A DNA stretch of 64,000 bases from Thermoguttaceae bacterium (GCA_017441605.1 JAFRXD010000060.1:60488-124487); one strand, 5' to 3'; positions 31,769 through 42,300 are shown, counted from the first letter of the stretch. Notes: generated from the sequence alone by a model not told the origin. Numbers and translations: made by a program.

Positions 31769-32731
31769 ATGAAATCATTGTCCAGTAGACGAGGGTTCAC
31801 GCTCGTCGAACTCTTGGTCGTCATCGCCATCATCGGCATTTTGATCGGGCTTTTGCTTCCCGCCGTTCAGGCGGCGCGCGAGGCGGCTCGCCGCATGCAG
31901 TGTACCAACAACCTGAAACAGCTGGCGATCGCATGCCAGAGCTACGCCGATCAAAACGACGGGAAATTCCCGATCGCAGTACAAGTAGGAGGCGATAATG
32001 GTTATGGGACTTACGTTGCCGACTTTACGGATACGTTCTCTTGGCATGGACGTACTTTGCCGTTCATAGAGCAAATGCCCCTTTATCAAACGTTTGATTT
32101 CAATACGTCCGTTGGCGCCGGACACCATGTCGAATACCGCAAAGCTCTAATTTCGACCCATCAGTGCCCGAGCGAGCCGGAAGCGATTGGTGAAAAAGGG
32201 AACCAAACTTGGTGTGTGCGTCGTTCTTGCTACGTCGCCAACCTCGGCAACTCCAACTATCGCAACGACGAAGTTGTTAACTGGGACGGTCGCGGCTCTT
32301 ACAAAGCCAAGCCCGGTCCGTTCAAGTACAACGAAGCGGTCAAAATGGGCGACATTAAAGACGGCACCTCCAACACCCTTTGCTTCTCCGAAGTTCAGAT
32401 CAACTCGAACGAAGACGCGTATCGCGGCAACTACGGCACGGTTCTGTACTCCAACGGCGCCGGTTTCACCACGTTCCTCGGCCCGAACTCCACCTACGAG
32501 GTCGACTATGGTCGCGCTCCTTGGGATCCGGAAGAGTTCACGCCCCCGATGTACTGCCACGGCTACGGCGTCTGGTACGCCGCGACGTTCCCGGCTCGTT
32601 CCTCTCACTCCGGCGGCGTGAACGCGGCGATGTGCGACGGCTCGGTCCGCTTCGTCTCCAACACGGTCGATCTGGAAGCCTGGCGCGCCGCCTCCACCCG
32701 CAAGGGCAACGAGACGCTCCAACTCGACTGA
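31769..32731 (+). CDS. DUF1559 pseudopilin-like protein, copy 2
   Basis: 320 residues; AGGAG lies 8 nt before the ATG. Same plan as copy 1: RGFTLVELLVVIAIIGILI prepilin-like start, MQCTNNLKQLAIACQSYADQ, a central domain, and SSHSGGVNAAMCDGSVRFV near the end. Most of the length aligns with copy 1 without large gaps, so the two come from a tandem duplication with the lipoprotein gene between them. Probably co-transcribed with the lipoprotein. Ends at a strong terminator. Confidence 0.9.
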   Translation: MKSLSSRRGFTLVELLVVIAIIGILIGLLLPAVQAAREAARRMQCTNNLKQLAIACQSYADQNDGKFPIAVQVGGDNGYGTYVADFTDTFSWHGRTLPFIEQMPLYQTFDFNTSVGAGHHVEYRKALISTHQCPSEPEAIGEKGNQTWCVRRSCYVANLGNSNYRNDEVVNWDGRGSYKAKPGPFKYNEAVKMGDIKDGTSNTLCFSEVQINSNEDAYRGNYGTVLYSNGAGFTTFLGPNSTYEVDYGRAPWDPEEFTPPMYCHGYGVWYAATFPARSSHSGGVNAAMCDGSVRFVSNTVDLEAWRAASTRKGNETLQLD

Positions 32732-32763
32732 TCTTTTTCCGCTAGTTTAGCGCGAATCAAAAA

Positions 32764-32799
32764 GGGCTCGCTCTCGAAAACTCGGGAGCGAGTCTTTTT
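32764..32799 (+). terminator. Terminator after DUF1559 copy 2
   Basis: GGCTCGCTCTCG pairs with CTCGGGAGCGAGTC, followed by TTTTTA. Confidence 0.8.
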
Positions 32800-32995
32800 A
32801 TTTCGCTTTCGCGCCCCTATTCCCAAACGGAGAAAAAAGAGTAAAATGAGAGGAACCGTCCCCGTCGGAAATTCGTTCGCGTCGTCGCGTCGGGAAAATC
32901 GACGAGGGCTCGGTCGCCTCGCGCCTTGTTCGCAAGTCGCGTCGCGTCCGCTTTTTATAACCTTACAACGCCATATGAGACGAAAGGGCGAAGAA

Positions 32996-35125
32996 GTGTT
33001 GCAGCAAGAACGTTTCGCTAAAATCGACAGAATGTTCAATCCCAAGTCCGTCGCGGTCGTCGGCGCGTCGGCGAAAAAGGGAACCGTCGGAAACGACGTT
33101 CTCCTCAACCTGATTCGCGACTACAAAGGCGAAATCTACCCGGTCAACCCCAAGGGCGGCGAAATCGAGGGCAAGCAAGCTTATACGACCCTCGCGGAAA
33201 TTCCCGGCGACGTCGATCTGGTCTGCGTTCTCGTCAACGCGAAATTCGTCGAATCGGTCGTCGACCAAGCGATCGAGAAAAACGTTCAAGCGATCGTCAT
33301 CATCTCCGCCGGATTCAAAGAGACCGGTAAGGAAGGCGCGGAAATCGAGAAGCGCATGGCGGAAAAAGCCCAAGCCGCCGGGATTCCGATCGTGGGTCCG
33401 AACTGCCTCGGGGTCATCAACGCCGAAAGCGGCTTGAACGCCTCGTTCGCCTCCAAGATTTGCGCCCCCGGCTCCCTCGCGTTCATTTCGCAATCCGGCG
33501 CGCTGTGCACCTCCGTGCTCGACTTTGCCGAGCAGCGCCAGATGGGGTTCAGCAAGTTCGTCTCTTTCGGCAACAAGTCCGACGTCGACGAAACCCAGTT
33601 GCTCGAATACCTCGCCGACGACCCCAAGACCAAGGCGATCGCGCTCTATCTCGAAAGCATCGCGGACGGCAAAGGCTTTATGGAAGTGGCCTCGCGCATC
33701 TTCTGGGAAAAGGGCAAAGTCGTGCTCTGCCTGAAGTCCGGTCGCTCCGCCGAAGGCGCCAAGGCCGCCAGTAGCCACACCGGCTCCCTCGCCGGCTCCG
33801 ACGCCGTTTACGACGCCCTCTTCACCCAATGCGGCGTCCAGCGCGTCGACACGATCGCCGAGCTCTTCGACCGCGCCTCGCTCTACACCACCCAGCCCGA
33901 GCCCAAAGGCAAGAACCTCGCGATCATCACCAACGCCGGCGGCCCCGGCATTATGGCGACCGACGCCGCGATTCGCAACGGGCTCAAGCTCGCCGTTCTC
34001 TCCGAAGAGACCAACGCGAAGCTTAAGGAAGTCATGCCCGCGGCCGGCTCGATCCACAACCCGATCGACGTCCTCGGCGACGCGCACAGCGACCGCTACC
34101 AAGTCGCGACCGAAATCGCGATGAGCGATCCGAACGTCGATATGGGCTTGGTCATTCTCACGCCGCAATCGATGACCGACTCCGACAAGATCGGCGCCGA
34201 TTTGCCCGCCGTCATTAAGAAGATCGGCAAGCCGGTCGTCTGCGCGTTCATGGGCGCGGTTTCCGTTCAAGAGGGCGTCGATCTGCTCGTCAAGCAAGGG
34301 GTTCCGAACTACTCGTTCCCCGAGGACGCGGTCGCCGCGCTCGGCGCCTACGTTAAGCTCGCCGAATTCCGCGGTCTCACCGGTCGCGAGTACATGGACG
34401 CCGCCGATTGCGACGTCGAGAAAGCGAAGAAGATCGTCGCCGACTACCTCGGGGACGCCGACGAAAAGTACCTGACCCAGGCCGACTGCCGCCCGATCTT
34501 CCAATGCTACAACCTGCCGCTGCTGGCCAGCTGCGTCGCCCATAGCGCCGACGAGGCCGCCAAGTTCGTCGAAGAGCTCGGCAAGAAGGTCGTGATGAAG
34601 GTCATGTCCGACGACGTCAAGCACAAGTTCGACGCGGGCGGGGTCATTCTGAACGTCGAGGGCGCCGACGCCGCGCGCGCCGCTTACGCGCAAATCTACG
34701 CGAACGTCGAAAAGAACGTCCCGGGCGCCAAGATCGACTCGATCCTCATCGAGCAAATGGCGGAGTCGGGAGTCGAGGTCATTCTCGGCTGCAACCGCGA
34801 CGCGAAAGGTCCGCTCGTGATGATCGGTCACGGCGGCACTTACGCCGAGCTCTGGAAGGACGTCGCGTTCCGCCTCGCCCCGATGCAGAAGATTTCCGCC
34901 GAGCGCATGGTTCGCCAGATCAAGACGTTCAAGATGCTCGACGGCTTCCGCGGGGCTCCCAAGAAGGACGTCGCCGCCCTGGAGAAGACCCTCCTGAGCT
35001 TCGCCACGATGCTCGTGAACCATCCGGAAATCGCCGAGTGCGATATCAATCCGCTCATCGTCCACGACGCCGGAAAAGGCTGCTCGGTCGCCGACAGCCG
35101 CATTATGCTCCGCCGCGTTAAGTAG
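32996..35125 (+). CDS. ADP-forming acetate-CoA ligase (fused alpha/beta)
   Basis: 709 residues from the GTG at 32996, which has AAAGGG 7 nt upstream. A longer reading from 32846 adds ~50 Arg-rich residues, and its ATG overlaps a -10-like TAAAAT. Domains in order: CoA-binding (FNPKSVAVVGASAKKGTVGN), succinyl-CoA-synthetase-like flavodoxin domains (VGPNCLGVIN, FISQSGAL), the active-site His in SSHTGSLAGSDAVYDA, and an ATP-grasp half (GKKVVMKVMSDDVKHKFDAG). It makes acetate (or another acid) and ATP from acyl-CoA, ADP and phosphate, as in fermenting anaerobes. No GNAT domain is fused, which argues against a Pat-type acetyltransferase. Confidence 0.9.
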   Translation: MLQQERFAKIDRMFNPKSVAVVGASAKKGTVGNDVLLNLIRDYKGEIYPVNPKGGEIEGKQAYTTLAEIPGDVDLVCVLVNAKFVESVVDQAIEKNVQAIVIISAGFKETGKEGAEIEKRMAEKAQAAGIPIVGPNCLGVINAESGLNASFASKICAPGSLAFISQSGALCTSVLDFAEQRQMGFSKFVSFGNKSDVDETQLLEYLADDPKTKAIALYLESIADGKGFMEVASRIFWEKGKVVLCLKSGRSAEGAKAASSHTGSLAGSDAVYDALFTQCGVQRVDTIAELFDRASLYTTQPEPKGKNLAIITNAGGPGIMATDAAIRNGLKLAVLSEETNAKLKEVMPAAGSIHNPIDVLGDAHSDRYQVATEIAMSDPNVDMGLVILTPQSMTDSDKIGADLPAVIKKIGKPVVCAFMGAVSVQEGVDLLVKQGVPNYSFPEDAVAALGAYVKLAEFRGLTGREYMDAADCDVEKAKKIVADYLGDADEKYLTQADCRPIFQCYNLPLLASCVAHSADEAAKFVEELGKKVVMKVMSDDVKHKFDAGGVILNVEGADAARAAYAQIYANVEKNVPGAKIDSILIEQMAESGVEVILGCNRDAKGPLVMIGHGGTYAELWKDVAFRLAPMQKISAERMVRQIKTFKMLDGFRGAPKKDVAALEKTLLSFATMLVNHPEIAECDINPLIVHDAGKGCSVADSRIMLRRVK

Positions 35126-35290
35126 TCGAGAGCCGTTTTTTTGAAAAGAGGCGAGCGCGGCGCCGTTTTTGCTACGCTCGCGCTCGAGATTCGGAGCGAA
35201 AAGTTCCCGAGCGCGCGCTCGTAGGTCGCCGCGCTCGGGTCGGCTTCTCGCTCCTCGTTATTTATCGTCAAAACGCAATTTGAGATCGCA

Positions 35291-35923
35291 ATGCCTTACG
35301 AAGAACGTTTTCCCGCCAATTTGGGATCGATGAGCGCCGGTTACGATTATCAGCGTCAGCGCAATATGACGCTCGGCGATTTGCTGTTGGAGAACCGCAT
35401 TATTTTCCTGCAAGGGGAAATCACCGACGGATCCGCGAACGAAATCATTATGAAGTTGCTCTATTTGCAGAGCGTGAATCGCCGCAAAGACGTCAACTTC
35501 TATATCAATTCCCCCGGCGGCAGCGTTTCCGCGACCCTCGCGATTTACGACACGATGAAGATCCTCTCCTGTCCCGTCGCCACCTATTGCGTCGGGCTCG
35601 CCGCGAGCGGGGGGGCCATTCTTCTCGCGGGGGGGTCTAAGGGAAAGCGATACGCGCTCCAGCACGCCAAGGTCATGATTCACCAGCCGTGGGGAGGCGT
35701 CGGAGGGCAAATTTCCGATATTGAAATCCAAGCGAACGAAATCGTTAAGGACAGACAAATCCTCAACGAGATTCTCGCCGAGGCGACCGGAAAGAGCGCC
35801 GAGCAGATCGCGAAAGACATCGATCGCGACTACTACCTGAGCGCCGAGGAGGCGAAGGAGTACGGGCTGGTCGACAACCTCCTGACCAAAGCCCCGGTCG
35901 TCGAGAGTAAATCGACCCTATGA
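35291..35923 (+). CDS. clpP: ATP-dependent Clp protease proteolytic subunit, copy 1
   Basis: 210 residues. [21 protein letters not shown] is the ClpP signature; the catalytic triad is Ser in [10 protein letters not shown], His in VMIHQPWGG and Asp in [13 protein letters not shown]. The usual residue after the Ser is Met; here it is Gly. The N-terminal ~20 residues are atypical. It is followed 61 bp later by a second clpP, which suggests a hetero-oligomeric protease. The regulatory ATPase is not in the window. Confidence 0.92.
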   Translation: MPYEERFPANLGSMSAGYDYQRQRNMTLGDLLLENRIIFLQGEITDGSANEIIMKLLYLQSVNRRKDVNFYINSPGGSVSATLAIYDTMKILSCPVATYCVGLAASGGAILLAGGSKGKRYALQHAKVMIHQPWGGVGGQISDIEIQANEIVKDRQILNEILAEATGKSAEQIAKDIDRDYYLSAEEAKEYGLVDNLLTKAPVVESKSTL

Positions 35924-35984
35924 CCCCTTCCGAACCGGAACCGTAGAGACAAATTCGCAACCCGAAACATCGCGAGGATTTAAC

Positions 35985-36566
35985 GTGTCGACAATTTACG
36001 TCATAGACAAAAAAAACGGCGTCGAGCGCTCGATGGACATCTACAGTCGGCTCCTAGAAGACCGCATCATCTTTCTAGGGGAGGGCGTTAACGACGACAC
36101 GGCGAACTTGGTCGTCGCCCAGTTGCTCTTCTTGCAGTCGCTCGACCCGCAAAAAGACGTTCACTTCTATATCAATTCGCCCGGCGGCAGCGTCTCGGCG
36201 GGGCTCGCCATTTACGACACGATGCAATACATAAGCTGCGACGTCGCGACCTATTGCATCGGACAGTGCGCCTCGATGGGGGCGGTGCTCCTCACCGCCG
36301 GAGCCCCCGGCAAGCGCTTCGCCCTGCCAAATTCCCGCGTGATGATCCATCAGCCCCTCGCCGGAATGCAGGGAACGGCCGAAGAGATTATGATCCACGT
36401 CAACGAGTATCGCCAAACGAAAGACAAGTTGAACGCGATTCTCCAAAAGCACACCGGGCGAACGATGGACGAAATCGTCCGCGACACGGATCGCGACAAC
36501 TTTATGTCCGCCGAGCAAGCGAAAGCCTACGGACTCGTCGATCAAGTCGTCGAGAAGATCTCGTAA
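35985..36566 (+). CDS. clpP: ATP-dependent Clp protease proteolytic subunit, copy 2
   Basis: 193 residues from the GTG at 35985, preceded by GAGG. Triad: Ser in [11 protein letters not shown], His in [12 protein letters not shown], Asp in [13 protein letters not shown], all canonical. [18 protein letters not shown] is the oligomerisation and oxyanion segment. Same operon as copy 1. Two ClpP paralogues of different activity can form mixed tetradecamers in other bacteria; whether that holds here is inference. Confidence 0.95.
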   Translation: MSTIYVIDKKNGVERSMDIYSRLLEDRIIFLGEGVNDDTANLVVAQLLFLQSLDPQKDVHFYINSPGGSVSAGLAIYDTMQYISCDVATYCIGQCASMGAVLLTAGAPGKRFALPNSRVMIHQPLAGMQGTAEEIMIHVNEYRQTKDKLNAILQKHTGRTMDEIVRDTDRDNFMSAEQAKAYGLVDQVVEKIS

Positions 36567-36588
36567 TCCGGCTCCAGCTCGCCGAAAA

Positions 36589-36632
36589 GCGTTTTTGTTC
36601 GCGCTACCGCGCGGTAGCGCGAACAAAAACGC
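36589..36632 (+). repeat. Perfect 20-bp stem palindrome (repeat family, copy H), probable terminator of clpP2
   Basis: GCGTTTTTGTTCGCGCTACC, 4-nt loop GCGC, then the exact reverse complement. The TTTTGTTCGCGCTACCGCGCGG part is shared with the dispersed repeat family. It lies 23 bp after the second clpP and can serve as its terminator. Confidence 0.75.
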
Positions 36633-36889
36633 CTTCGGCGTCGCTCGCGCTCGTCCTTATTGAGTTTGGTTCGCGCAAAAGACGAAAGATTTTTCTTTTA
36701 TTCCAATTGCGCGTTTTTTCTCCCCATTGTTTTCTTTATTCCCTTTTCTTTCGTTTTTTTTGAGATTGAACCGTCTCGCGACTTGAATTGGCGAAAAGTT
36801 CTCGTTATAATCGAGGCGGCAGTTTTCATCATCTTCCGTTTTCCCGTTAAAAAACGCTATAAAGACGGCGTTTAGAAAGCGAGACGTCT
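36633..36889. other. Intergenic region before DUF1559 copy 3
   Basis: T-rich between 36690 and 36770 with no gene. Contains the promoter at 36783-36811. Confidence 0.5.
36783..36811 (+). promoter_or_regulatory. Promoter of DUF1559 copy 3
   Basis: -35 TTGAAT (36783-36788), 17-bp spacer, -10 TATAAT (36806-36811). Confidence 0.65.
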
Positions 36890-37975
36890 ATGACCAAGCG
36901 CAAATCCGGATTCACGCTGGTTGAACTGTTGGTCGTGATCGCGATCATCGGTATTTTGATCGGTCTGCTCCTCCCGGCGGTCCAAGCCGCGCGGGAAGCC
37001 GCCCGGCGCATGCAGTGCACCAACAATCTTAAGCAGTACGTCCTGTCGGTTCACAACTATCACGACGTGAACGGGGTTCTGCCCGCGTCGCGAATGGACT
37101 TCTACAACTTCAACACGAACCAATACGACGACTCGGCTTACGGCGGGTTTGTAGGCGCGACGGTCGCGCTTCTGCCCTTTATGGAGCAAAACCCTCGCTA
37201 CGAAGCGTTCGTTAAAGACGCGAAAAGCGCCGGGAACAACTCGTGGCCTTTCGCCAGTACGAGTACTTACACCGACAAGATCCCGACGATTCTCTGCCCG
37301 AGCGACGGTCAAGCCGCGCTGCCCTCCCCGCACCAGAATATGTGCCGCATTAGTATTTGCGTCAGCCTAGGGGACGGTATGTGGCACAACGCGCGCCCCG
37401 ACTGGAGCGAGGGCGCGACCGCTAAAGTCGACTCCCGAGGGTTCTTCGCGCCCAAGACCTGGCGCCCCCTCTCCTTCGCGACCGACGGAACGTCCAATAC
37501 CGCCGCGATTAGCGAGATGATCGGCGACAAAAACAGGTCGACCAAAGTCAAGGGCGGCGTCTTTAAGACCAGCTCTCTGCACGACGGGCAAGCGAAGCCG
37601 GGCCCGTGCCTGACCGAGTCGCGCCGCGCCGACGATCCCACCGAGCTCAACTCCGGCACCGACACCTGGCGCGGGCTTCTTTGGACCGACGGTCGCTCCG
37701 TCAACGGGGCGTTCACCACGGTTCTGCCTCCGAACAGCCCCTGCTGCATTTACTCCTGGCCGAATATCGAGAACTACGCTTGGGGCGTTTTCAGCCCGCA
37801 AAGCTTCCACTCCGGCGGCGTGAACGTTGGGCTCGCGGACGGCTCGATCCGGTTCGTGTCCGACACGATCGACGCGGGTTCCCCGAACTCCTACGGGGTC
37901 GTTTCGGGCAAGTCGCCTTACGGAGTCTGGGGCGCGCTCGGTTCTCCGACGGGCGGCGAATCGGTTTCCAACTAG
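36890..37975 (+). CDS. DUF1559 pseudopilin-like protein, copy 3
   Basis: 361 residues. Prepilin-like start KSGFTLVELLVVIAIIGILI, then MQCTNNLKQYVLSVHNYHD. The central domain differs clearly from copies 1 and 2 (HNYHDVNGVLPASRMDFY, SDGQAALPSPHQNMCR); the end SFHSGGVNVGLADGSIRFVS matches the family. The gene for a lipoprotein follows after 31 bp, the same pairing as at 31-32 kb. Probably displayed at the cell surface or periplasm; function unknown. Confidence 0.9.
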   Translation: MTKRKSGFTLVELLVVIAIIGILIGLLLPAVQAAREAARRMQCTNNLKQYVLSVHNYHDVNGVLPASRMDFYNFNTNQYDDSAYGGFVGATVALLPFMEQNPRYEAFVKDAKSAGNNSWPFASTSTYTDKIPTILCPSDGQAALPSPHQNMCRISICVSLGDGMWHNARPDWSEGATAKVDSRGFFAPKTWRPLSFATDGTSNTAAISEMIGDKNRSTKVKGGVFKTSSLHDGQAKPGPCLTESRRADDPTELNSGTDTWRGLLWTDGRSVNGAFTTVLPPNSPCCIYSWPNIENYAWGVFSPQSFHSGGVNVGLADGSIRFVSDTIDAGSPNSYGVVSGKSPYGVWGALGSPTGGESVSN

Positions 37976-38006
37976 CGCGAACAACCGCAAAACGAAAGGC
38001 TTAACA

Positions 38007-38537
38007 ATGCGAAGAGCCCTTATTGTCGCCGCGCTCGCGATTCCGCTCCTGACGCTCGCGAGCTGCGGGGGGCGCAAAACCCCGCCGGACATGCCGAAGT
38101 TGCAGCCGACGACGATCACGATTACCCAAGAGGGCGCCCCGGTCGAGGGCGCGAACGTTCAGCTCGTTAAGAAGGACGATCTGAACTACAAGTGGCTACC
38201 GGGCGGAATAACCGACGCCCAGGGCGTTTGCGTCGTTAAGACGCAAGGCTTGTACCCCGGCGCTCCCGAGGGCGATTTCCAAGTCGTTGTCTACAAGACG
38301 ACTCGCATGGAGAGCGAGACGCGCAAAAACGTCCCCGAGCCGACCAATCCCGCCGAAGCCAAAGAGTGGATTAAAAAGGTCGCCGAAGAGGAAAAAGAGT
38401 ACGAGGAAATCGATCCGAAGTACAAAAAGTACGACCAAACCGACCTGACGATTACGATCGCCTCCGGCAAAAACGCTCAAACGTTCGACGTCGGCGCCAA
38501 GGTTCATATCGAGAACAAACAAACGCTGACTAAGTAG
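38007..38537 (+). CDS. Lipoprotein paired with DUF1559 copy 3
   Basis: 176 residues from the ATG at 38007; the frame is open further upstream, but there MRRALIVAALAIPLLTLASC gives a clear lipoprotein signal with lipobox TLASC, and AAAGG precedes it. The mature part is a beta-sandwich-like domain (ITITQEGAPVEGANVQLVK) interrupted by a charged helix (TNPAEAKEWIKKVAEEEKEY). Similar in plan, not closely in sequence, to the lipoprotein at 31288. Same operon as the DUF1559 gene. Confidence 0.82.
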   Translation: MRRALIVAALAIPLLTLASCGGRKTPPDMPKLQPTTITITQEGAPVEGANVQLVKKDDLNYKWLPGGITDAQGVCVVKTQGLYPGAPEGDFQVVVYKTTRMESETRKNVPEPTNPAEAKEWIKKVAEEEKEYEEIDPKYKKYDQTDLTITIASGKNAQTFDVGAKVHIENKQTLTK

Positions 38538-38564
38538 GCGCGAAAGCGTCCGATTCGTCCAAAA

Positions 38565-38603
38565 GAAGCCGCGTCGCTTTTCGGAGCGACGCGGCTTCTT
38601 CGC
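38565..38603 (+). terminator. Terminator after the DUF1559/lipoprotein operon
   Basis: GAAGCCGCGTCGC (38565-38577) pairs perfectly with GCGACGCGGCTTC (38586-38598), followed by TTCG. Confidence 0.8.
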
Positions 38604-39303
38604 GTCTAGCTCCGAGGCGAATTTTCGCGAAACACGGTTGGCGTCCGATCCCCGCGCTCGACGTTTTATGGCGGGAACGCGCTCGTTTTCGCCGCCGGGG
38701 GCGGGTTCGTCCAACGCTCGTCGGGTCTTAAGGCGCCGTTCTAACGCCGCTAAGGAGGTTCGAACCGCTTCCGGTCGTCGTTTTCCGAAATTTGTTCGGA
38801 AACGGAAATCTCGGCGGCGACGCGAGCGCAAGGACGCTCGACGTTCCCGCGTCTCTCCTTGCCGTTGGTCGCTCTTGCGACGAAACGAAGACGTTGTCTT
38901 GGAACGTCGCTTCTTTACGACGTTAAGATGGGGAAGCGAACAAATTTAGCTAATTCAAGAAAGTTTGAGGGCGGTTTGCGAAATACCGCGAATATTTGCC
39001 CCGCGCGCGAATCGCAAAAAGGTTCAATTAATTCTAAAAGCCCTTGAAAAAAGCTATTATTCGTTACAATGAGGGAGTCGCGCGGTTTGGTCGCGGCTTG
39101 CGAGAAGTCGCGGTTTTTTGTCGATTTTCGCGAGGAAACGCGCCAAGCCGAGGTTTTGATTTGAACGGTCGGCAACGCGGGATCGTCGCCGATCGTAACG
39201 GACGACGGCGCGCGAAACTGGTCTCGGCGCCGTTGTCTCGTCAATGGGTTTTCGCTAGAGAATTTGCGGACAATCCGCGATTCGAGAAGAAGGGGAGCGC
39301 GAT
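38604..39303. other. Long region upstream of the giant LRR gene
   Basis: About 700 bp. Open frames here encode very Arg-rich sequence on both strands and look like shadows of GC-rich DNA. AAGGAGG at 38752 has no start codon near it. The promoter for the LRR gene is at 39044-39070; the leader to 39304 is about 230 nt. Confidence 0.4.
39044..39070 (+). promoter_or_regulatory. Promoter of the giant LRR gene
   Basis: -35 TTGAAA (39044-39049), 15-bp spacer (short), -10 TACAAT (39065-39070) followed by GAG. Confidence 0.5.
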
Positions 39304-42300
39304 ATGGCCAACAAGAGTCGCCGACGCGGATCGCTAGATCTTTTCCGTTTTCGTTCTTCTAATCGCTCCAAGACCGGGAGCGCGTCGAAATCGCGAAGGG
39401 CGCGCTTGGAGTCGCTCGAAGAGCGCCAATTCCTGAGCGCGACCCCGTTGGACGCGCTCCCCGACGGCGGAGGAGACGTCGTCGAACAAGCTCCGCTCCT
39501 CGAGGAAAATCTCGTCGTTCCGCTGGCGACGACCGCCGATTACAACGCGTTCGACCTCGCGAAGTTGCAAGCCATTGGGCTGACCCCGACGAGTTCCGGG
39601 GTCGTCTGGAGCGCCGAGGGACGTCTCGTCGAGCTGAACGCCGACAACCTCGCGATAACGGAGATCGACCTGTCGGGTTGCGACGCGCTGAAGAAGTTGT
39701 ACTGCAGAGGGTTGGGCTTTTCCGGGGGCGAGTTGCAAACGCTTAATCTTTCCGGTTGCGCGAATTTGCAAACGCTCCTTTGTTCCTATAACCGTTTGAC
39801 GAATCTCGACGTGTCCGGTTGCGTCAACCTAAAAACGCTCGATTGTTTCGTTAACGCGCTAACGAGTCTCGACGTATCCGATTGCGTCGCTCTACAATCG
39901 TTAGATTGCGGAAACAACGCGCTAACGAGTCTCGTCGTTTCCAACTGCGCCAATCTGAAAACCCTTGATTGCTACCAAAACGGTTTGACGAGCCTCGACC
40001 TTTCCGATTGCGCGAATCTCCAATCGCTTTATTGCTACGATAACGCGCTAACGAGTCTCGACGTTTCCGATCGCGCCAAGCTGAGGACTCTTTATTGCCA
40101 CAATAACGCGCTGGAGGAACTCGACGTCTCCGGTTGCTCGAATCTAAGATCGCTCAAATGCTACTCTAACGCTCTCGAGGATCTCGGCGTTTCCGATTGC
40201 GCCAACCTGCAAGAGCTTTATTGCGACGATAACGACTTGACGAGTCTCGACGTTTCCGAGCTCTCCGCGCTGCGCTCGCTCGATTGTCGCGCTAATAATC
40301 TAACAAGCCTCGACGTCTCCGATTGCGCGAATCTGCAATCGCTCGTTTGCGACGGCGACAAACTAACGAGCCTCGACGTCTCCGATTGCGCGAATCTGCA
40401 ATCGCTCGTTTGCGACGGCAACAAGCTAACGAGCCTCGTCGTCTCCGGTCTCGCGAATTTGCAATCGATTTCGTGCGTCGACAACTCGCTAACGAGCCTC
40501 GACGTTTCCGGTTGCGCCAGGTTACTCTCGCTCTTGTGCGCAGAAAATAGTCTGTCGAGCCTCGTCGTTTCCGGTTGCGCGAATCTGCAAACGCTCGAGT
40601 GCGACGACAACGCGCTAACGAGTCTCGACGTCTCCGATTGCGTCAATTTGAAAAAGCTATATTGCGGCGGCAACGCGCTAACGAGTCTCGACGTCTCCGT
40701 TTGCGCCAATTTGCAATCGCTATTTTGCGAGGAAAACGCGCTAACGAGCCTCGACGTCTCCGAGAGCGCGAATTTACAATCGCTTCGTTGCTACGATAAC
40801 GCGCTAACGAGTCTCGACGTCTCCAATTGCTCCAAGTTGTTGTCGATTTATTGTTACGAGAACGCGTTAACCGGTCTCGACGTTTCCGAGCGCGCGAATT
40901 TGCAAAGGCTTTATTGCTACTCCAACAATCTAACGAGTCTTAACGTTTCCGGTTGCGCGAACCTGCAAACGCTTCATTGCTCCACTAACGCGCTAACGAG
41001 CCTCGACGTTTCCGATTGCGAGAAGCTACTGGAAATTTATTGTTCCGTCAACGCGCTAACGAGTCTCGACGTCTCCAATTGCGCAAAGCTAACTTATCTC
41101 TCCTGCAATTACAATAATCTGACGAGTCTCGACGTTTCCGGTTGCGAGAAGCTGGCGACGCTCAATTGTAGAAATATCGAGACGTTAACGAGCCTCGACG
41201 TTTCTAACTGCCTCGAACTTGGCGATCTGAGCGTTCGAACGACCGCGCTCTCTTCCTTGGATCTGACGAACAACGCGAAACTATATCGGTTAATCTTCGA
41301 CGCGGGACTCGCGAAAATCGCGATGAACCGCGAAGGCGAAGGCGCCGTTTTGATGAGGGCGTTCCGCGCCGACGATTGGGACGCGCTCGTCGTCTTGGAC
41401 GGTTCCGGAACCGCTCTTGAAACGACTATCGACGGCGAATTTATCAATTTCTCAATCGAACCGTCCGCGACCGATCCGATCGCGATTTCGTACCAAAAGA
41501 ACGGAACCGTCGTCGCGAGGACGACGATCAACGAAACGCGGCTAGAAGCCCCCGCGATCTCGAGCGTCGCGACGACGTTAACGGAGGCGACGTTCGAGCT
41601 CGATTCGGTCGCCAACGCCGCGAACTACGTCGTCGAGTTCGGAACCGACCCGACGTTCGCGAATTGCTCGACGGAGAATTGCGCGACGCCCGGCGCGAAA
41701 ACGATCTCCGGCTTGGAATCGGGAACGACTTACTACTTCCGCGTCAAAGCGACCGCCGACGGATATGGCGACTCCGATTGAACGACTTTCGAAGCGACGA
41801 CGCTCGACCCGAGCGTCGTCCCGCTCGACGTCCCGACGATCGCCGCGCTCTCCGGAACCAAAACCGCGATCGTTATTAAGCTCGACGCGGTCGAGGGCGC
41901 CCGGAATTACGTCGTGGAATACGCGACCGACCCGTCCTTCTCCGACGCCGTCGCGAAGACTTATTCGAGCGCGGGCACAAAGACGATCTCCGGTTTGTCG
42001 ACGGGAACTTGGTATTGCGTCCGCGTCAAAGCGACCGCGACGGGGCGCCCCGACTCCGTTTATTCCGAGACGAGAAAGGTCTATACCGGCGCTTCTTACG
42101 CGACGCCGTCGTTCACGTTCTCGGCGGTGAAAACCGCCGTCGTGCTTAATATCAAGCCGGGCAAGATCGACGCCGTCCAAGGGGCTCCGGAGAAATACGT
42201 CGTCGAGTATAGCGAGAGTCCCGATTTCTCGAACGCTAAGTCGAAAACAATTTCTCAGGCATATGACGAGGACGGAACGCTCAAACCGTGCAAACCGACG

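Noticed and set aside
32963..35065. 700-codon ORF opposite the acetate-CoA ligase gene
   Set aside because: Same reason: antisense to a gene with clear catalytic motifs; no family match in the product.
38638..38949. 103-codon ORF upstream of the giant LRR gene
   Set aside because: TTG start without ribosome-binding site, almost all Arg/Ser, and equally long open frames on the other strand. Looks like a GC-rich shadow.
40218..40709. Repeated minus-strand ORF in the LRR array
   Set aside because: Repeats arise because the plus-strand LRR units repeat every 63 bp, which keeps other frames open.
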